Virus record (IMG/VR): IMGVR_UViG_3300044641_002513
Span: 24,897-88,896 of that record
DNA: 64,000 nt
Source of the DNA: a virus
Reading direction: 5' to 3' (one strand)
This document shows, one piece after another, positions 32,601 to 41,140 of this stretch. The translations under genes and the position numbers were made by a program. Every line of letters begins with the position of its first letter. Within the stretch, counting starts at the first letter, position 1. The notes below the pieces were generated by a model. The model saw nothing but the letters and a program-made list of their open reading frames with translations. It searched no databases and was not told the origin of the DNA.

Positions 32601-34657
32601 CGAGTATTTTAGAACCTAATAATCTTAGTTTAGACTCTTATAATACTTTACTTAATATGGGTAAAAGAAAAGATTGGTCTATGCAATTTGAAAATTATAT
32701 ACCTTTAAATCATAGTGCTAAACACAGTACCGTACTAAAAGAGTTGGACTTGCCCAACACTCCTAACACATCTATTTTTAAATCAGAAGCAGAAGCACAA
32801 CGAGCTTTAGAAAAAGTAGATGAATTTTTGATTAAAAAAGGTATTAATGAAAAAGCAAAAATTTATTCTACAGGAGATTCTTTTGGGATAGAAATTCCTA
32901 ATTTTAGATTAACAAGAAATTATGCTAACGGAGGAAGTCTAGCACCTAATATACCTACTTACTATCAATCTAAAGGTACTCCTATTTACAGAGATACTAC
33001 AGCTTTACCATTTGCTACAGGAGGAGATTTAGATGGAGGAGGCGACCCAATGCCAGACAGACCTAAACTACCTAAGTTAAGTACTAATGATATGACTGCT
33101 TATATCTATGACACAGTTGTTAAACTAATAGAAGAAGCTAAAGCATCAGGTAAGATTAAAGAAGGAGAAGATTTAAATGCAATGGGTGTAACTGCTCAGA
33201 TACTATTAGAATCAGGTAACGGTAAATCAGGTTTAACTCAAAAGTATAATAACTTTGGTGGAATAAAAGCAAACGACTCATACATTAAACGAGGAGGTAA
33301 GTATGTAGGAATGAATGCTTCTGGTGAAAATGTAAAATCTAAATGGAGAATATACGATACTCCCGAAGAAGGTTTAAGAGACCAAATTAGTTTTTATTTA
33401 GACAATCCTAGATACAGAAAAGCAGGAGTACTTAATGCAAAGACTGCACAAGAACATGCACAACGAGTACAAAATGCTGGATATGCTGGTAACGAAAAGA
33501 AATATGCAAGACAAGTAATGCAAATGGCTAACTCTATTCCTAATAGGTTAAAGAAAGCTGACCCTGCTAAACTACAAACATTTGTTAGTTCTTACGCACC
33601 TGTACAACCAGCTGTTAATCCTATAATGCCTGTACAACCAGTACAGCCTATAGTTCCTGTTGCTCCACCTATGACTATTGCAAATGCTCCTATTAACACA
33701 CAAGTAGTTTCTACTCCTGTAGTTGCTACAGCTCCAGGTGGTGTACTAACTAATTCAGCTTTACAAGCACAAACAGCTGCTAACAATGCAATAATGACGA
33801 GTGCATTAAACAATGTTGCAAACTCTAATATCAATAGTAATGTAGCTAGCCAGCAAAATCCTTCTTACCCTATTACTATTGATGAAAGTAGTATGGAACA
33901 AGAAGAAGTTCAATATCCTAGTTACAGTCCTGAATATCCACAATGGCCAGGTATAAATGTAGATTTTGATATGGCTCGTTCTAAAAGTTTTAATCTACCT
34001 AAGATGAATAAGCCTTCTAGATGGGGTTATCAGCCTATGTTTAAAAAAGGTAGAAGTACTCAACTAGCTTTTCCTGTAATAAGTGATATAGAGGCTACTC
34101 AATATCCTAGTCCTATATCTAAAATAGTACAAGGTGTTACTGGCTACAATCCTAACTACTATGAGAATACTTTTGACGAAGAAGGTAACTTAGTACAAGG
34201 AGAATTAGAAAGAGCAAAAGAAGAAGGAAGACCTGTAGAGTTCCAAAAAGGTTATAGTTCTATACAAGATATATTTAACAGAAGAGCCTATAACAAACAG
34301 TTAGAACAAATGCAACCTGCTATGTCTCTTGAAGCTACAATAGAAAAAGCAGGTGGAGGATTCTTAGCAAGTGGATACGGTTCTAGCTTAGATGAGTACT
34401 ACGCTAACGGAGGACAAATGAAATACACTATGTATGATGTATTTGAAAACGGTACTTACTACGGTAAAGGAGGGCAAATGATTAAACGTGCAGACGGTTC
34501 TTATTCTCAACGTGGTCTATGGGACAACATCAGAGCTAATGCAGGTTCAGGTAAAGCTCCTACTAAAGAAATGCTAGCACAAGAACGTAAGATTAACCAA
34601 AAGAAATACGGAGGTCCTTTAACTAGATTCTATCCTTCTAACATTCAAGAATATTAA
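29636..34657 (+). CDS. Giant cargo protein: beta-barrel-like start plus glucosaminidase domain (1,673 aa)
   Basis: Residues about 15-230 read as an outer-membrane beta-barrel: amphipathic strands separated by Gly/Asn turns (GLEGNYGKKKEWTLKPHIGY, GGFDAGYQFNFGA, PFTVFGGANLNFAPT). A helical and hydrophobic part follows (GGAGALTASIPAMGGASSG). Residues about 1140-1310 form a glucosaminidase-like domain with the likely catalytic Glu at 1192 (TAQILLESGNGKSG) and KYNNFGGIKA; it would cut peptidoglycan. Short 'YxxGG' motifs recur (YANGGSL, FATGGDLDGGG, YYANGGQMKY, YYGKGGQM, KKYGGPL). It is probably packaged and ejected to open the envelope. The next gene repeats the glucosaminidase domain. Confidence 0.6.
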   Translation: MDIPKKLKPKNPFLTLQPLYTNPTTGLGFKAASMELGLEGNYGKKKEWTLKPHIGYSYNAPQGTSPLSGGIDASYKGMANPSHTANAVVNMGLGYNNAGGWKGLTGGFDAGYQFNFGAKNRRKGEIKPGKFAGSLIPYAGANATDGLIYGGRGNFEWRPKFGNKAPFTVFGGANLNFAPTTGKAKEVQDTGTVYTEGEVGTGGITTTPGAFKDNSSEGVRFKPTFGAHLGVKIPLHRIAEHLPSFNRNPIPYPEDPLPLQGDFTYAQREPELSDRGKDLLGTYDETPQQFKQRLDERSIGNLKVDPRYINQDIRADELQEFSWQNKSYIPSEDSDDGYALGGTIRTMDKGGSGCPEGYVWDGANCIKDVNLPEQSVYGNEAKRKLQGSLIDKYNQAKGAYQDYRENAGLTKQRLKNEGASSIGVLQGQIKEYKNQLEEEKKTYDRAQKALNVLQKKDSANWKDKKLKDVMSAQGVDALRDLYSKGEMSEATYRDFYNNFGQAYDTNVKKGTGSGAEYSAKEAKDKWGESKDWQDFTGMVNKAAIAAPLFGGAGALTASIPAMGGASSGFIPAAQTAFNTSMLGVPGLTANNLLWGAGAYLSADQIIDPKSATRTSINTAIKDPSLYNVVDAAGNVGMTGLGFAGLPVKAGLASLADDVSGAGNYLQKSYNQVATGNSALPIAWKVEKPLVNAEAIKNSRALTNEEAEVLKKYLNTPYSVNSNREYRKILDNIVKTSSADLSQVNQPLTRINNYYVAKGANPKLPTRYGQKITYPSQRSWSLGDGATIGFENRGRQRVIIPSKYVKEAEGFHAIDYTDPRLVTDGINRSVEKEIFGNVPEGYKVIGKSNEGGFENIIVKPIKTKPIVNSSVDDVGKGVTNTNELPLPPNQIFIDNNASLNLQRAGNKSKKNIYKKTETINENGFDIKTRYRGDENIPADITIEGKSGYWQLKPNKAAGDNTWAFSANMDNQLESGKAMLKMNEKFPFPKPSILEPNNLSLDSYNTLLNMGKRKDWSMQFENYIPLNHSAKHSTVLKELDLPNTPNTSIFKSEAEAQRALEKVDEFLIKKGINEKAKIYSTGDSFGIEIPNFRLTRNYANGGSLAPNIPTYYQSKGTPIYRDTTALPFATGGDLDGGGDPMPDRPKLPKLSTNDMTAYIYDTVVKLIEEAKASGKIKEGEDLNAMGVTAQILLESGNGKSGLTQKYNNFGGIKANDSYIKRGGKYVGMNASGENVKSKWRIYDTPEEGLRDQISFYLDNPRYRKAGVLNAKTAQEHAQRVQNAGYAGNEKKYARQVMQMANSIPNRLKKADPAKLQTFVSSYAPVQPAVNPIMPVQPVQPIVPVAPPMTIANAPINTQVVSTPVVATAPGGVLTNSALQAQTAANNAIMTSALNNVANSNINSNVASQQNPSYPITIDESSMEQEEVQYPSYSPEYPQWPGINVDFDMARSKSFNLPKMNKPSRWGYQPMFKKGRSTQLAFPVISDIEATQYPSPISKIVQGVTGYNPNYYENTFDEEGNLVQGELERAKEEGRPVEFQKGYSSIQDIFNRRAYNKQLEQMQPAMSLEATIEKAGGGFLASGYGSSLDEYYANGGQMKYTMYDVFENGTYYGKGGQMIKRADGSYSQRGLWDNIRANAGSGKAPTKEMLAQERKINQKKYGGPLTRFYPSNIQEY

Positions 34658-34668
34658 ATTGACTACTA

Positions 34669-35526
34669 ATGAGATTAGCTGAACTATACGCAAACAAATT
34701 ACAAGAATTACAGGCACAAGACCCACCTGACGGAGGACTAAAATCGTTAAGTGTTGAAGACCGTACTAAACTAGTTTACGATTATGTAGCTAAGAGTATA
34801 GCAAAAGCAAAAGAGTCGGGTGCTATAGCTCCAGGAGAAAACTTAGATGCTTTAGGAATCACTGCTCAAATAATGTTTGAGAGTGGTAACTTAGATTCAG
34901 AATTATCATCTAAGTACAACAATTTTGGAGGATTAAAAGCAAGTTCAAATTGGGGAGGAAAAACTGTAGCAATGAAAGCAGGCGACGGTAAAGTAGCTAA
35001 TTGGAGAGCTTACGATACACCTGAAGAAGGACTAGCAGCACAAGTAAACTTTTACATAGAAAATCCTAGGTATAAAAAGAACGGAGTGTTTAATGCTAAA
35101 AATCCTAAAGAACATTTAGAAGCTGTTGCTAGAGCAGGTTACGCAGGTAACGAATCTAATTATGTTAGTAGTGTAATGACAATGGTTAATAGTATTCCAC
35201 AAAGATTAAAAAAGAGTAATCCTGAATTATTAGCACAGTGGACTGCTCAAAAATCTACTATGGGAATGCAAGGAGTAGAACCTCAAGTAATACAACAGTC
35301 TACACCTGTACCTGTTGATGCTTATAACAAATTAAATATTTATCCAGAAATAAATAAATCTCCATATCAAAGTACTAGTATAGTAGGTATGGATAATATA
35401 AAACTATCTAAGCAACAACAAGGAATTGAAGACCAATTAACAGAAACAATGATTACTCCTGAAAAGATGACTGCACCTAAAGGTTGGTTTGGTTCAGGTA
35501 AATCAATGTTCTTTGGAAATAAATAA
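34669..35526 (+). CDS. Glucosaminidase-like hydrolase, paralogue of the upstream domain (285 aa)
   Basis: Residues about 25-185 align with the glucosaminidase domain of the preceding giant protein. Shared features are TAQIMFESGN (Glu 71 as the likely catalytic residue), KYNNFGGLKA, WRAYDTPEEGL, NPRY, AGYAGNE and NSIPQRLKK. The family cleaves N-acetylglucosamine bonds in peptidoglycan. No signal peptide is present, so it is likely a virion-associated enzyme. The Gln-rich C-terminal 90 residues have no recognised domain. The gene starts 11 bp after its paralogue, a clear tandem duplication followed by divergence. Confidence 0.65.
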   Translation: MRLAELYANKLQELQAQDPPDGGLKSLSVEDRTKLVYDYVAKSIAKAKESGAIAPGENLDALGITAQIMFESGNLDSELSSKYNNFGGLKASSNWGGKTVAMKAGDGKVANWRAYDTPEEGLAAQVNFYIENPRYKKNGVFNAKNPKEHLEAVARAGYAGNESNYVSSVMTMVNSIPQRLKKSNPELLAQWTAQKSTMGMQGVEPQVIQQSTPVPVDAYNKLNIYPEINKSPYQSTSIVGMDNIKLSKQQQGIEDQLTETMITPEKMTAPKGWFGSGKSMFFGNK

Positions 35527-35568
35527 GATTAATTGAATAAAAAATTATAATTTTATAAAAATTTTACT

Positions 35569-38121
35569 ATGAACAGAGGAATTAACAATCCAGGATTTAG
35601 AGCATTACCACAAAGTGTACAATCTAAAATTATTTCTAATATGAAATACGGAGGAAAAATCTATGCTGAAGGAGGTAACTTAGACCAACTAACAGAGTTT
35701 ACTGAAGGTGGTACTCACGAAGAAAATCCAATAGGAGGCATTCCTCAAGGCACAGCTCCTAACGGACAAATAAACTTAGTAGAACAAAATGAAACTAAAT
35801 TAAATAACCAAAATTATATATTTTCTAACCAATTAAAGGTTAACAGTAAAATTGTATCGCAGTTTAACTTACTTAAAAGTTTTATAGGTAAAACATTTGC
35901 TGAAGTTTCTAAGAAAATGGATAAACCAAATTCTAGAAGAGAAAACGATACAATTGAAATGGCTGACACAGAACGTAACTTAAATAAGTTAAAAGAAGCT
36001 CAAGAGTTTCATAAACAACAAGAAGTACAAAAAAAGATTGACGAAATTATGGCTTTAGACCCAAATGCTTTAGCTAGCATGATGGGACAAGGTCAACAAG
36101 GTCAGCCTTCTATGGAACCACCTATGGACCCTAGTATGATGGCTCCAACTTCTCCTGAACAAATGAGTCCAGAAGAAATGGCGATGATGGAGCAACAAGC
36201 TATGCAACAACAAGGTGCTGCTACTGGAGACGCTGCTATGATGCAACAAATGGGTATGATGCGTAACGGTGGAATGATGTATGCCAACGGTGGTAACATG
36301 ATGGCGAATGGAGGTTTTGATGATGAGCCTCAGTTTTCTTTCCAAGTTACTAATCCTTATGGTGTACCTACTGAACCTACACCTGAACAAAAGAAATACA
36401 TGAGTCCTGCTTCTGCAATAGACCCACGTTACGGTGCTCTTTCTCATTTTGAAACTAAAAAAGAAGCAAAAGAATCTTTATTAAGTGGCAGAAATAGTAC
36501 TTCAAGAGCTTATTATAATAATCCTTTAACTGGTGAAGTAGGAGAGTTAATAGGAGATAATGATTACTTTGCTACTACTGGTGATACAGACCTTTCTGAT
36601 GAGAGACCTACTAGAATAACTAAAGAAAATATTACAAATATTTATCCTCAACCTGGAGACAATGGAGAAATAGGTCCTTATTATACACAAAACCAAGCTA
36701 CTAATTTTCAATCTGCTGGTGCAGGAAGACCTTATGCTAATCAATTTGGCAAACCTTACGATTGGCAAAATTATCCTTATAGTGGTTATGCCTATGAAAA
36801 ACAGTATAGTAAAGACGCACCTAACAAGTTTTTTACTAATCCAAATAATGAAGCTTCTCTTATTAATTTAGAAATTGAAGATTATAAATCAGATACACCT
36901 TATTACGCAAGACCGAAAACAAATGAAAAAGATTTAGGAGGATTTATAAAAGACAACAAGCAAGGTATCTTAGGTGGCTTACAAGCTGCTGCTGGTATCG
37001 GTGCTATGTTTATTCCTGGTGCTCAAGGTTTAGGTACTAACTTAATTGGTGGAGGTATTGGAAATATCACTGGAGAAATTCAAGGAGATAAACAAGCTGA
37101 AATGCAAAAGAAAGCTATGAATCAACAACAGTTGTTAGCTAAACAGCAAGCAAATATGTTACCACAACAAGGATTAGACCCTTACGGAAACCCTATGGCT
37201 CCACAAGGAATGTATAGTCGTTACGGGGGTAAGATGTATAATGTAGGTGGTTATATGAATGGTGGTTATGTAAACAACCTTCCTGATGAAAACAATATGA
37301 TAGACCCTAGCGATATAGCTAGTACAGGTGGTTTTTTAGAAACTCGTCCTAATACTACTTTTGGCAAAGGAGGTAATATGTATGACGACGGAGGACTTTT
37401 AAAATTAAGACAACAAGCAGAACAAGCTGGCCAATGGAATTTTGATCCAGGAGCTCCTACATTAGCAGAAGAGGAGAAAAAAGGAAACTACGCTGACGTA
37501 GGAGATTTAAGTGATACTACTATGGATTTAAGCATTAATCAAAGTCCTTTAGATTTTGGATTACAGTTAGCTCCAATTGCTTGGAACTTAGCTAAAGGTT
37601 TACAAAAACCAATGGAGTTTAAAGGAGAAGATTTTTATACTAAGATAGACCCTGCTTATGTTGATTATACTAATGCAGAAAACATTGCAAAAGAAACAGG
37701 AGCAGGAGTAATGAAAGGCATTAAAAACACAGTGCCAGGTGGAGGTTCTTATGCTTCTTCTATGTTAGCTTCTCAACAAAACTTAAACAAAGCGTTATCT
37801 GAAATAGGCTCATTAGAAGAAAACACTAATAAGAAAATCAAGGGAGATGCTGATAAGTTAAATATTACTAGAAAAGATGCTGCTAATATGCAAGCTCTAC
37901 AAATGAACTTAGCTGCTCAACAAGCTAAAGAGTTGTTACTACAAGAAGCATTAACACAAGGTAAAGGTATGAGTGAGCAAGGAACTGCTAATGATTTAGC
38001 ACAGAAATATGCTGTAATGTCTGCACCTGATATTAGTAGATTTAAAAAAGTAGGATACAATCCTTACTACCAACAAATATTAGAAAGTATTAAAAATAGA
38101 AAAACAACACCAAAAATATAA
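35569..38121 (+). CDS. Cargo protein with many Gly-Gly motifs (850 aa)
   Basis: The product combines helical, Gln/Met-rich stretches (about 190-230) with a repeated short motif: MKYGGKIYAEGGNL, MRNGGMMYANGGNMMANGG, YSRYGGKMYNVGGYMNGG and FGKGGNMYDDGGLL. A glycine-rich hydrophobic segment (ILGGLQAAAGIGAMFIPGA, about 465-485) could insert in a membrane. The same 'GGxxYxxGG' motif occurs in the 29636 protein, linking the two. It is probably an internal virion protein ejected with DNA. The leader AAAATTTTACT-ATGA is identical to that of the portal gene. No enzyme domain is recognised. Confidence 0.5.
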   Translation: MNRGINNPGFRALPQSVQSKIISNMKYGGKIYAEGGNLDQLTEFTEGGTHEENPIGGIPQGTAPNGQINLVEQNETKLNNQNYIFSNQLKVNSKIVSQFNLLKSFIGKTFAEVSKKMDKPNSRRENDTIEMADTERNLNKLKEAQEFHKQQEVQKKIDEIMALDPNALASMMGQGQQGQPSMEPPMDPSMMAPTSPEQMSPEEMAMMEQQAMQQQGAATGDAAMMQQMGMMRNGGMMYANGGNMMANGGFDDEPQFSFQVTNPYGVPTEPTPEQKKYMSPASAIDPRYGALSHFETKKEAKESLLSGRNSTSRAYYNNPLTGEVGELIGDNDYFATTGDTDLSDERPTRITKENITNIYPQPGDNGEIGPYYTQNQATNFQSAGAGRPYANQFGKPYDWQNYPYSGYAYEKQYSKDAPNKFFTNPNNEASLINLEIEDYKSDTPYYARPKTNEKDLGGFIKDNKQGILGGLQAAAGIGAMFIPGAQGLGTNLIGGGIGNITGEIQGDKQAEMQKKAMNQQQLLAKQQANMLPQQGLDPYGNPMAPQGMYSRYGGKMYNVGGYMNGGYVNNLPDENNMIDPSDIASTGGFLETRPNTTFGKGGNMYDDGGLLKLRQQAEQAGQWNFDPGAPTLAEEEKKGNYADVGDLSDTTMDLSINQSPLDFGLQLAPIAWNLAKGLQKPMEFKGEDFYTKIDPAYVDYTNAENIAKETGAGVMKGIKNTVPGGGSYASSMLASQQNLNKALSEIGSLEENTNKKIKGDADKLNITRKDAANMQALQMNLAAQQAKELLLQEALTQGKGMSEQGTANDLAQKYAVMSAPDISRFKKVGYNPYYQQILESIKNRKTTPKI

Positions 38122-38124
38122 CCG

Positions 38125-41112
38125 ATGCCAGTTAGTCCACTTTCTACGCCTTTAAAAACTGAATATAAACCTCTAGGTTTAGAAATGTTTGCACAGCCTC
38201 TTTCGGATATGCAAGCTAAGTACGATACTGCTAAAGCTGCTATCAACGACACTACTTATGAAATCAGTAGATTGTCCCAAGATGATGCAAGGGGAGCAGA
38301 ATTAATTAAAGAGTTAGATGAAAAAACTTCTAAGTTAGCTCAAGAACTAATTGCTACAGGAAACTATAGACAAGCTGCTGAACAGTTAAAAAAACTAAAC
38401 AAATCTTTTAGTCAAGACCCTGAAACTAAAGCTGTTATAAGTAACTATGAAGCTTATAAAAAAGCAGTAGAAGAACAAAAGAAACAATTAGAAAAAGGAA
38501 AGATATATCAAACAGATTTTGATACTTGGGATTTTATGGTTAGAAATCAGTTTAAAGGAACTGGTTTTGACCCTGCTACAGGTAATTACACTTCTATTAA
38601 CACTAGACCTCCTGAAGAAAATAGAGAGAAAGAAATAGAAGATTTGAGTTTAAAAGTAGCAGGAATGATGCCTGCTCAAGGTTATGAAACTTTACAAAAC
38701 TTAGGTGTTGAAGGAGTAGATAGAGCAATGTTAGAGCGAGTACATCAATATAGAGATTTAGGACAATCACAAAAAGAGATTTTTAATTTCTTATCTACTT
38801 CAGATAGATTTAGAGAATTTATTGATGATAGAGGAAAAAGAGATTTTTACTATAGCAATGAAAATGCTAAGATGCGTGGTAAAGGACAAGAGTTCCAAGA
38901 CGGTTTAGTAAATAGTGTAGTAGGAAACTTAGATAATAATATTAGAAACATTGCAGAAGCTAAAAAGAAGGACAAATCAAGAGCAAAAGAATACGATGTA
39001 ATTTTAGACAACTTAAATACACAAAAAAATAATATTATAACTGGGTACAACCAAGCTAAGCAATTAGGCACAACTGATGGGTTTGCTGAAAAGTTATTTA
39101 TAGAAGATAAAAGAAAACACTTTGATAGAATATCCTTAGCTGCTGCTGATGTAGTAGATTTTAAAAATGATTCTATAAATTTAAGTTATCAAGCTGATGC
39201 AGGATTAACAGCTAAACGTGACGGAGCTAAAAAGAAATTTGAAGAAATAGGAGATATTACTACTAATATAACAAGTGCTGACCCTAACTTTAAAATATTT
39301 ACAGGAGGTAGTACATTTACTCAATCTGAGAATAAAAATGCTAAAGTATTAGCTAAGACTGGTGGAGATATAATGAAAGCTATTTGGGAAACAGAAAAAG
39401 AGATTATACCTGAAAAAATGCAACAACTTGTTGGCAATAATAATTTAGCTCAGGTTAGTAAAAATTTAGCTACTACTAAAGTATTAGGAATATTTCAAAA
39501 AGAATACACCGATGTTATAACTAAAACTGATAATCAGATTGCAGATTTAAGTAATAAGATGGCTTCTGCTTCTAATCAAGCAGAAAGAGATATGTACAAA
39601 GCAGAAGGAGACGTTTTAGCTGAACAAAATTTAGAGGCAAGAAGAGCTTTAGGTTATCAAGAAATACAAATACAAAATGCTGTAGAATCTCAAATAGCTA
39701 AAACTAATGACCCTAAGATAAAACAGTTATATGAACAATACCAAGGCAATCCTATTGGGTTCATACAAGCTTTAAACAAAGCAGACAAAGAAGCAGTAGA
39801 AAAAACAAATGTTTTTTACGAAGAACAAAATAAAAAAAATAGATTACAAGCAGAAGCAATAGTAAATAAATGGGAAGATGAAAATAGAGGAGATTTAGCA
39901 TTGTTAAGTTACGATAGAGAAGATTTAATAAAAAAAGAAATTGCAAAATTAGAAAGTTCTTCTAGCATTGCTACTAGTGCCATAGCTCCTATATTAGCAG
40001 CAACTAACTCTGAAGAATCTAAATTACTTACAAATATTACTAATGCTTACAGACAAGGTATAGCTTTTAAAGATGGTTATATGGTTACACCTTTAGAAAC
40101 TGTAGTAAACAAATCTTCTATTGCGTTTAGTAAACAAGGTTTAGAACTAGCTAACAAATGGGTATTAGAAAACAGTACAGGTAAAGACCCTGCTAAAAAA
40201 GTAGAAACGTTTAATCCAATTACAGGAACAACTAAAATAGCTGGTAACTTTAGAGCTTACGATATAACTGGATACAAAACAGACCAACCACATTATGCAG
40301 GAATAGACCAAAATGGTAATGTTATTTTAAGATATACTATAAAAGATAATTTAGCTGGAGATAAAAGTAAAGTAGGTTCAGCTGTAGCTAGTCATATTAA
40401 AACAGGCAGACAAGGACAAGCTGACCCAAATAGTTTACCTGACAGTCAAATACCTATAACTCAAGCTGAAATTACAGCGTGGAAAAATGATAACCCTGAT
40501 GATTTATATGTAAGAGTTGAAGGCACTAACATAGGCTCACAGATTACTAACAATATAAAAGAAAGTTACGAAGAGTTAATGACGGCTGCTGAACTTGTTC
40601 CAGGAAACGAAGGAAAAGAAATGATGTTAAAAACTATTAACAATTTTGCTCCTATGTATCTAGTTAGCGATAACTCAAGAAGAGAAGCTTATACTAGATA
40701 TGCTGCAACTTTACAGGATGCTGTAGATAATAATAAATCTATATCACTACCGCCAGAAGGACCCGCTAGTTGGAAAGACAACGGTAACGGAACTTATACA
40801 GGACACATACTACAATACAGTGTTGAAAAAGGAGAAATAAAAGTAGTTCCTTACGAAATTACTAGAGATAGTAAAGGTAATGAAAGTGAGCCTAAAATGA
40901 TACCAGGTGCTGCATCAACTTTAAACTATTCAGGACAAAACTTACCAGTTGCTTTATTAAAAATGAATTTAATATACGGTACAGGTAGAGAAGAAGATTT
41001 AGTAGTAGTAAAACAAGGAACCGATAATGTTCCTTTTGTTCCTGCTTTTACTCAAACTTTTAAAGGCATTCCTACAAATAGTGCGTTTGCACCAGGAACA
41101 GTTATCAGATAA
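38125..41112 (+). CDS. Helical internal virion protein (995 aa)
   Basis: This is a long, mainly helical and charged protein. Residues about 25-130 form coiled-coil-like helices (MQAKYDTAKAAINDTTYEIS, EELIKELDEKTSKLAQELI-type), and more helices run to about 680. The C-terminal 250 residues are strand-rich (GNGTYTGHILQYSVEKG). It resembles podovirus ejection-protein layout (T7 gp15-like) in composition only. It starts 3 bp after the upstream stop, in the cargo cluster. Inferred to be packaged in the capsid and ejected; no catalytic motif is visible. Confidence 0.5.
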   Translation: MPVSPLSTPLKTEYKPLGLEMFAQPLSDMQAKYDTAKAAINDTTYEISRLSQDDARGAELIKELDEKTSKLAQELIATGNYRQAAEQLKKLNKSFSQDPETKAVISNYEAYKKAVEEQKKQLEKGKIYQTDFDTWDFMVRNQFKGTGFDPATGNYTSINTRPPEENREKEIEDLSLKVAGMMPAQGYETLQNLGVEGVDRAMLERVHQYRDLGQSQKEIFNFLSTSDRFREFIDDRGKRDFYYSNENAKMRGKGQEFQDGLVNSVVGNLDNNIRNIAEAKKKDKSRAKEYDVILDNLNTQKNNIITGYNQAKQLGTTDGFAEKLFIEDKRKHFDRISLAAADVVDFKNDSINLSYQADAGLTAKRDGAKKKFEEIGDITTNITSADPNFKIFTGGSTFTQSENKNAKVLAKTGGDIMKAIWETEKEIIPEKMQQLVGNNNLAQVSKNLATTKVLGIFQKEYTDVITKTDNQIADLSNKMASASNQAERDMYKAEGDVLAEQNLEARRALGYQEIQIQNAVESQIAKTNDPKIKQLYEQYQGNPIGFIQALNKADKEAVEKTNVFYEEQNKKNRLQAEAIVNKWEDENRGDLALLSYDREDLIKKEIAKLESSSSIATSAIAPILAATNSEESKLLTNITNAYRQGIAFKDGYMVTPLETVVNKSSIAFSKQGLELANKWVLENSTGKDPAKKVETFNPITGTTKIAGNFRAYDITGYKTDQPHYAGIDQNGNVILRYTIKDNLAGDKSKVGSAVASHIKTGRQGQADPNSLPDSQIPITQAEITAWKNDNPDDLYVRVEGTNIGSQITNNIKESYEELMTAAELVPGNEGKEMMLKTINNFAPMYLVSDNSRREAYTRYAATLQDAVDNNKSISLPPEGPASWKDNGNGTYTGHILQYSVEKGEIKVVPYEITRDSKGNESEPKMIPGAASTLNYSGQNLPVALLKMNLIYGTGREEDLVVVKQGTDNVPFVPAFTQTFKGIPTNSAFAPGTVIR

Positions 41113-41140
41113 TGCTTACCTTTATTTAAAATTTTAAATT

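Noticed and set aside
36070-36447. His/Ser-rich minus-strand open frame of 125 codons
   Set aside because: It lies antisense within the cargo gene, and its odd composition comes from the Gln/Met/Gly-rich codons of the real gene.
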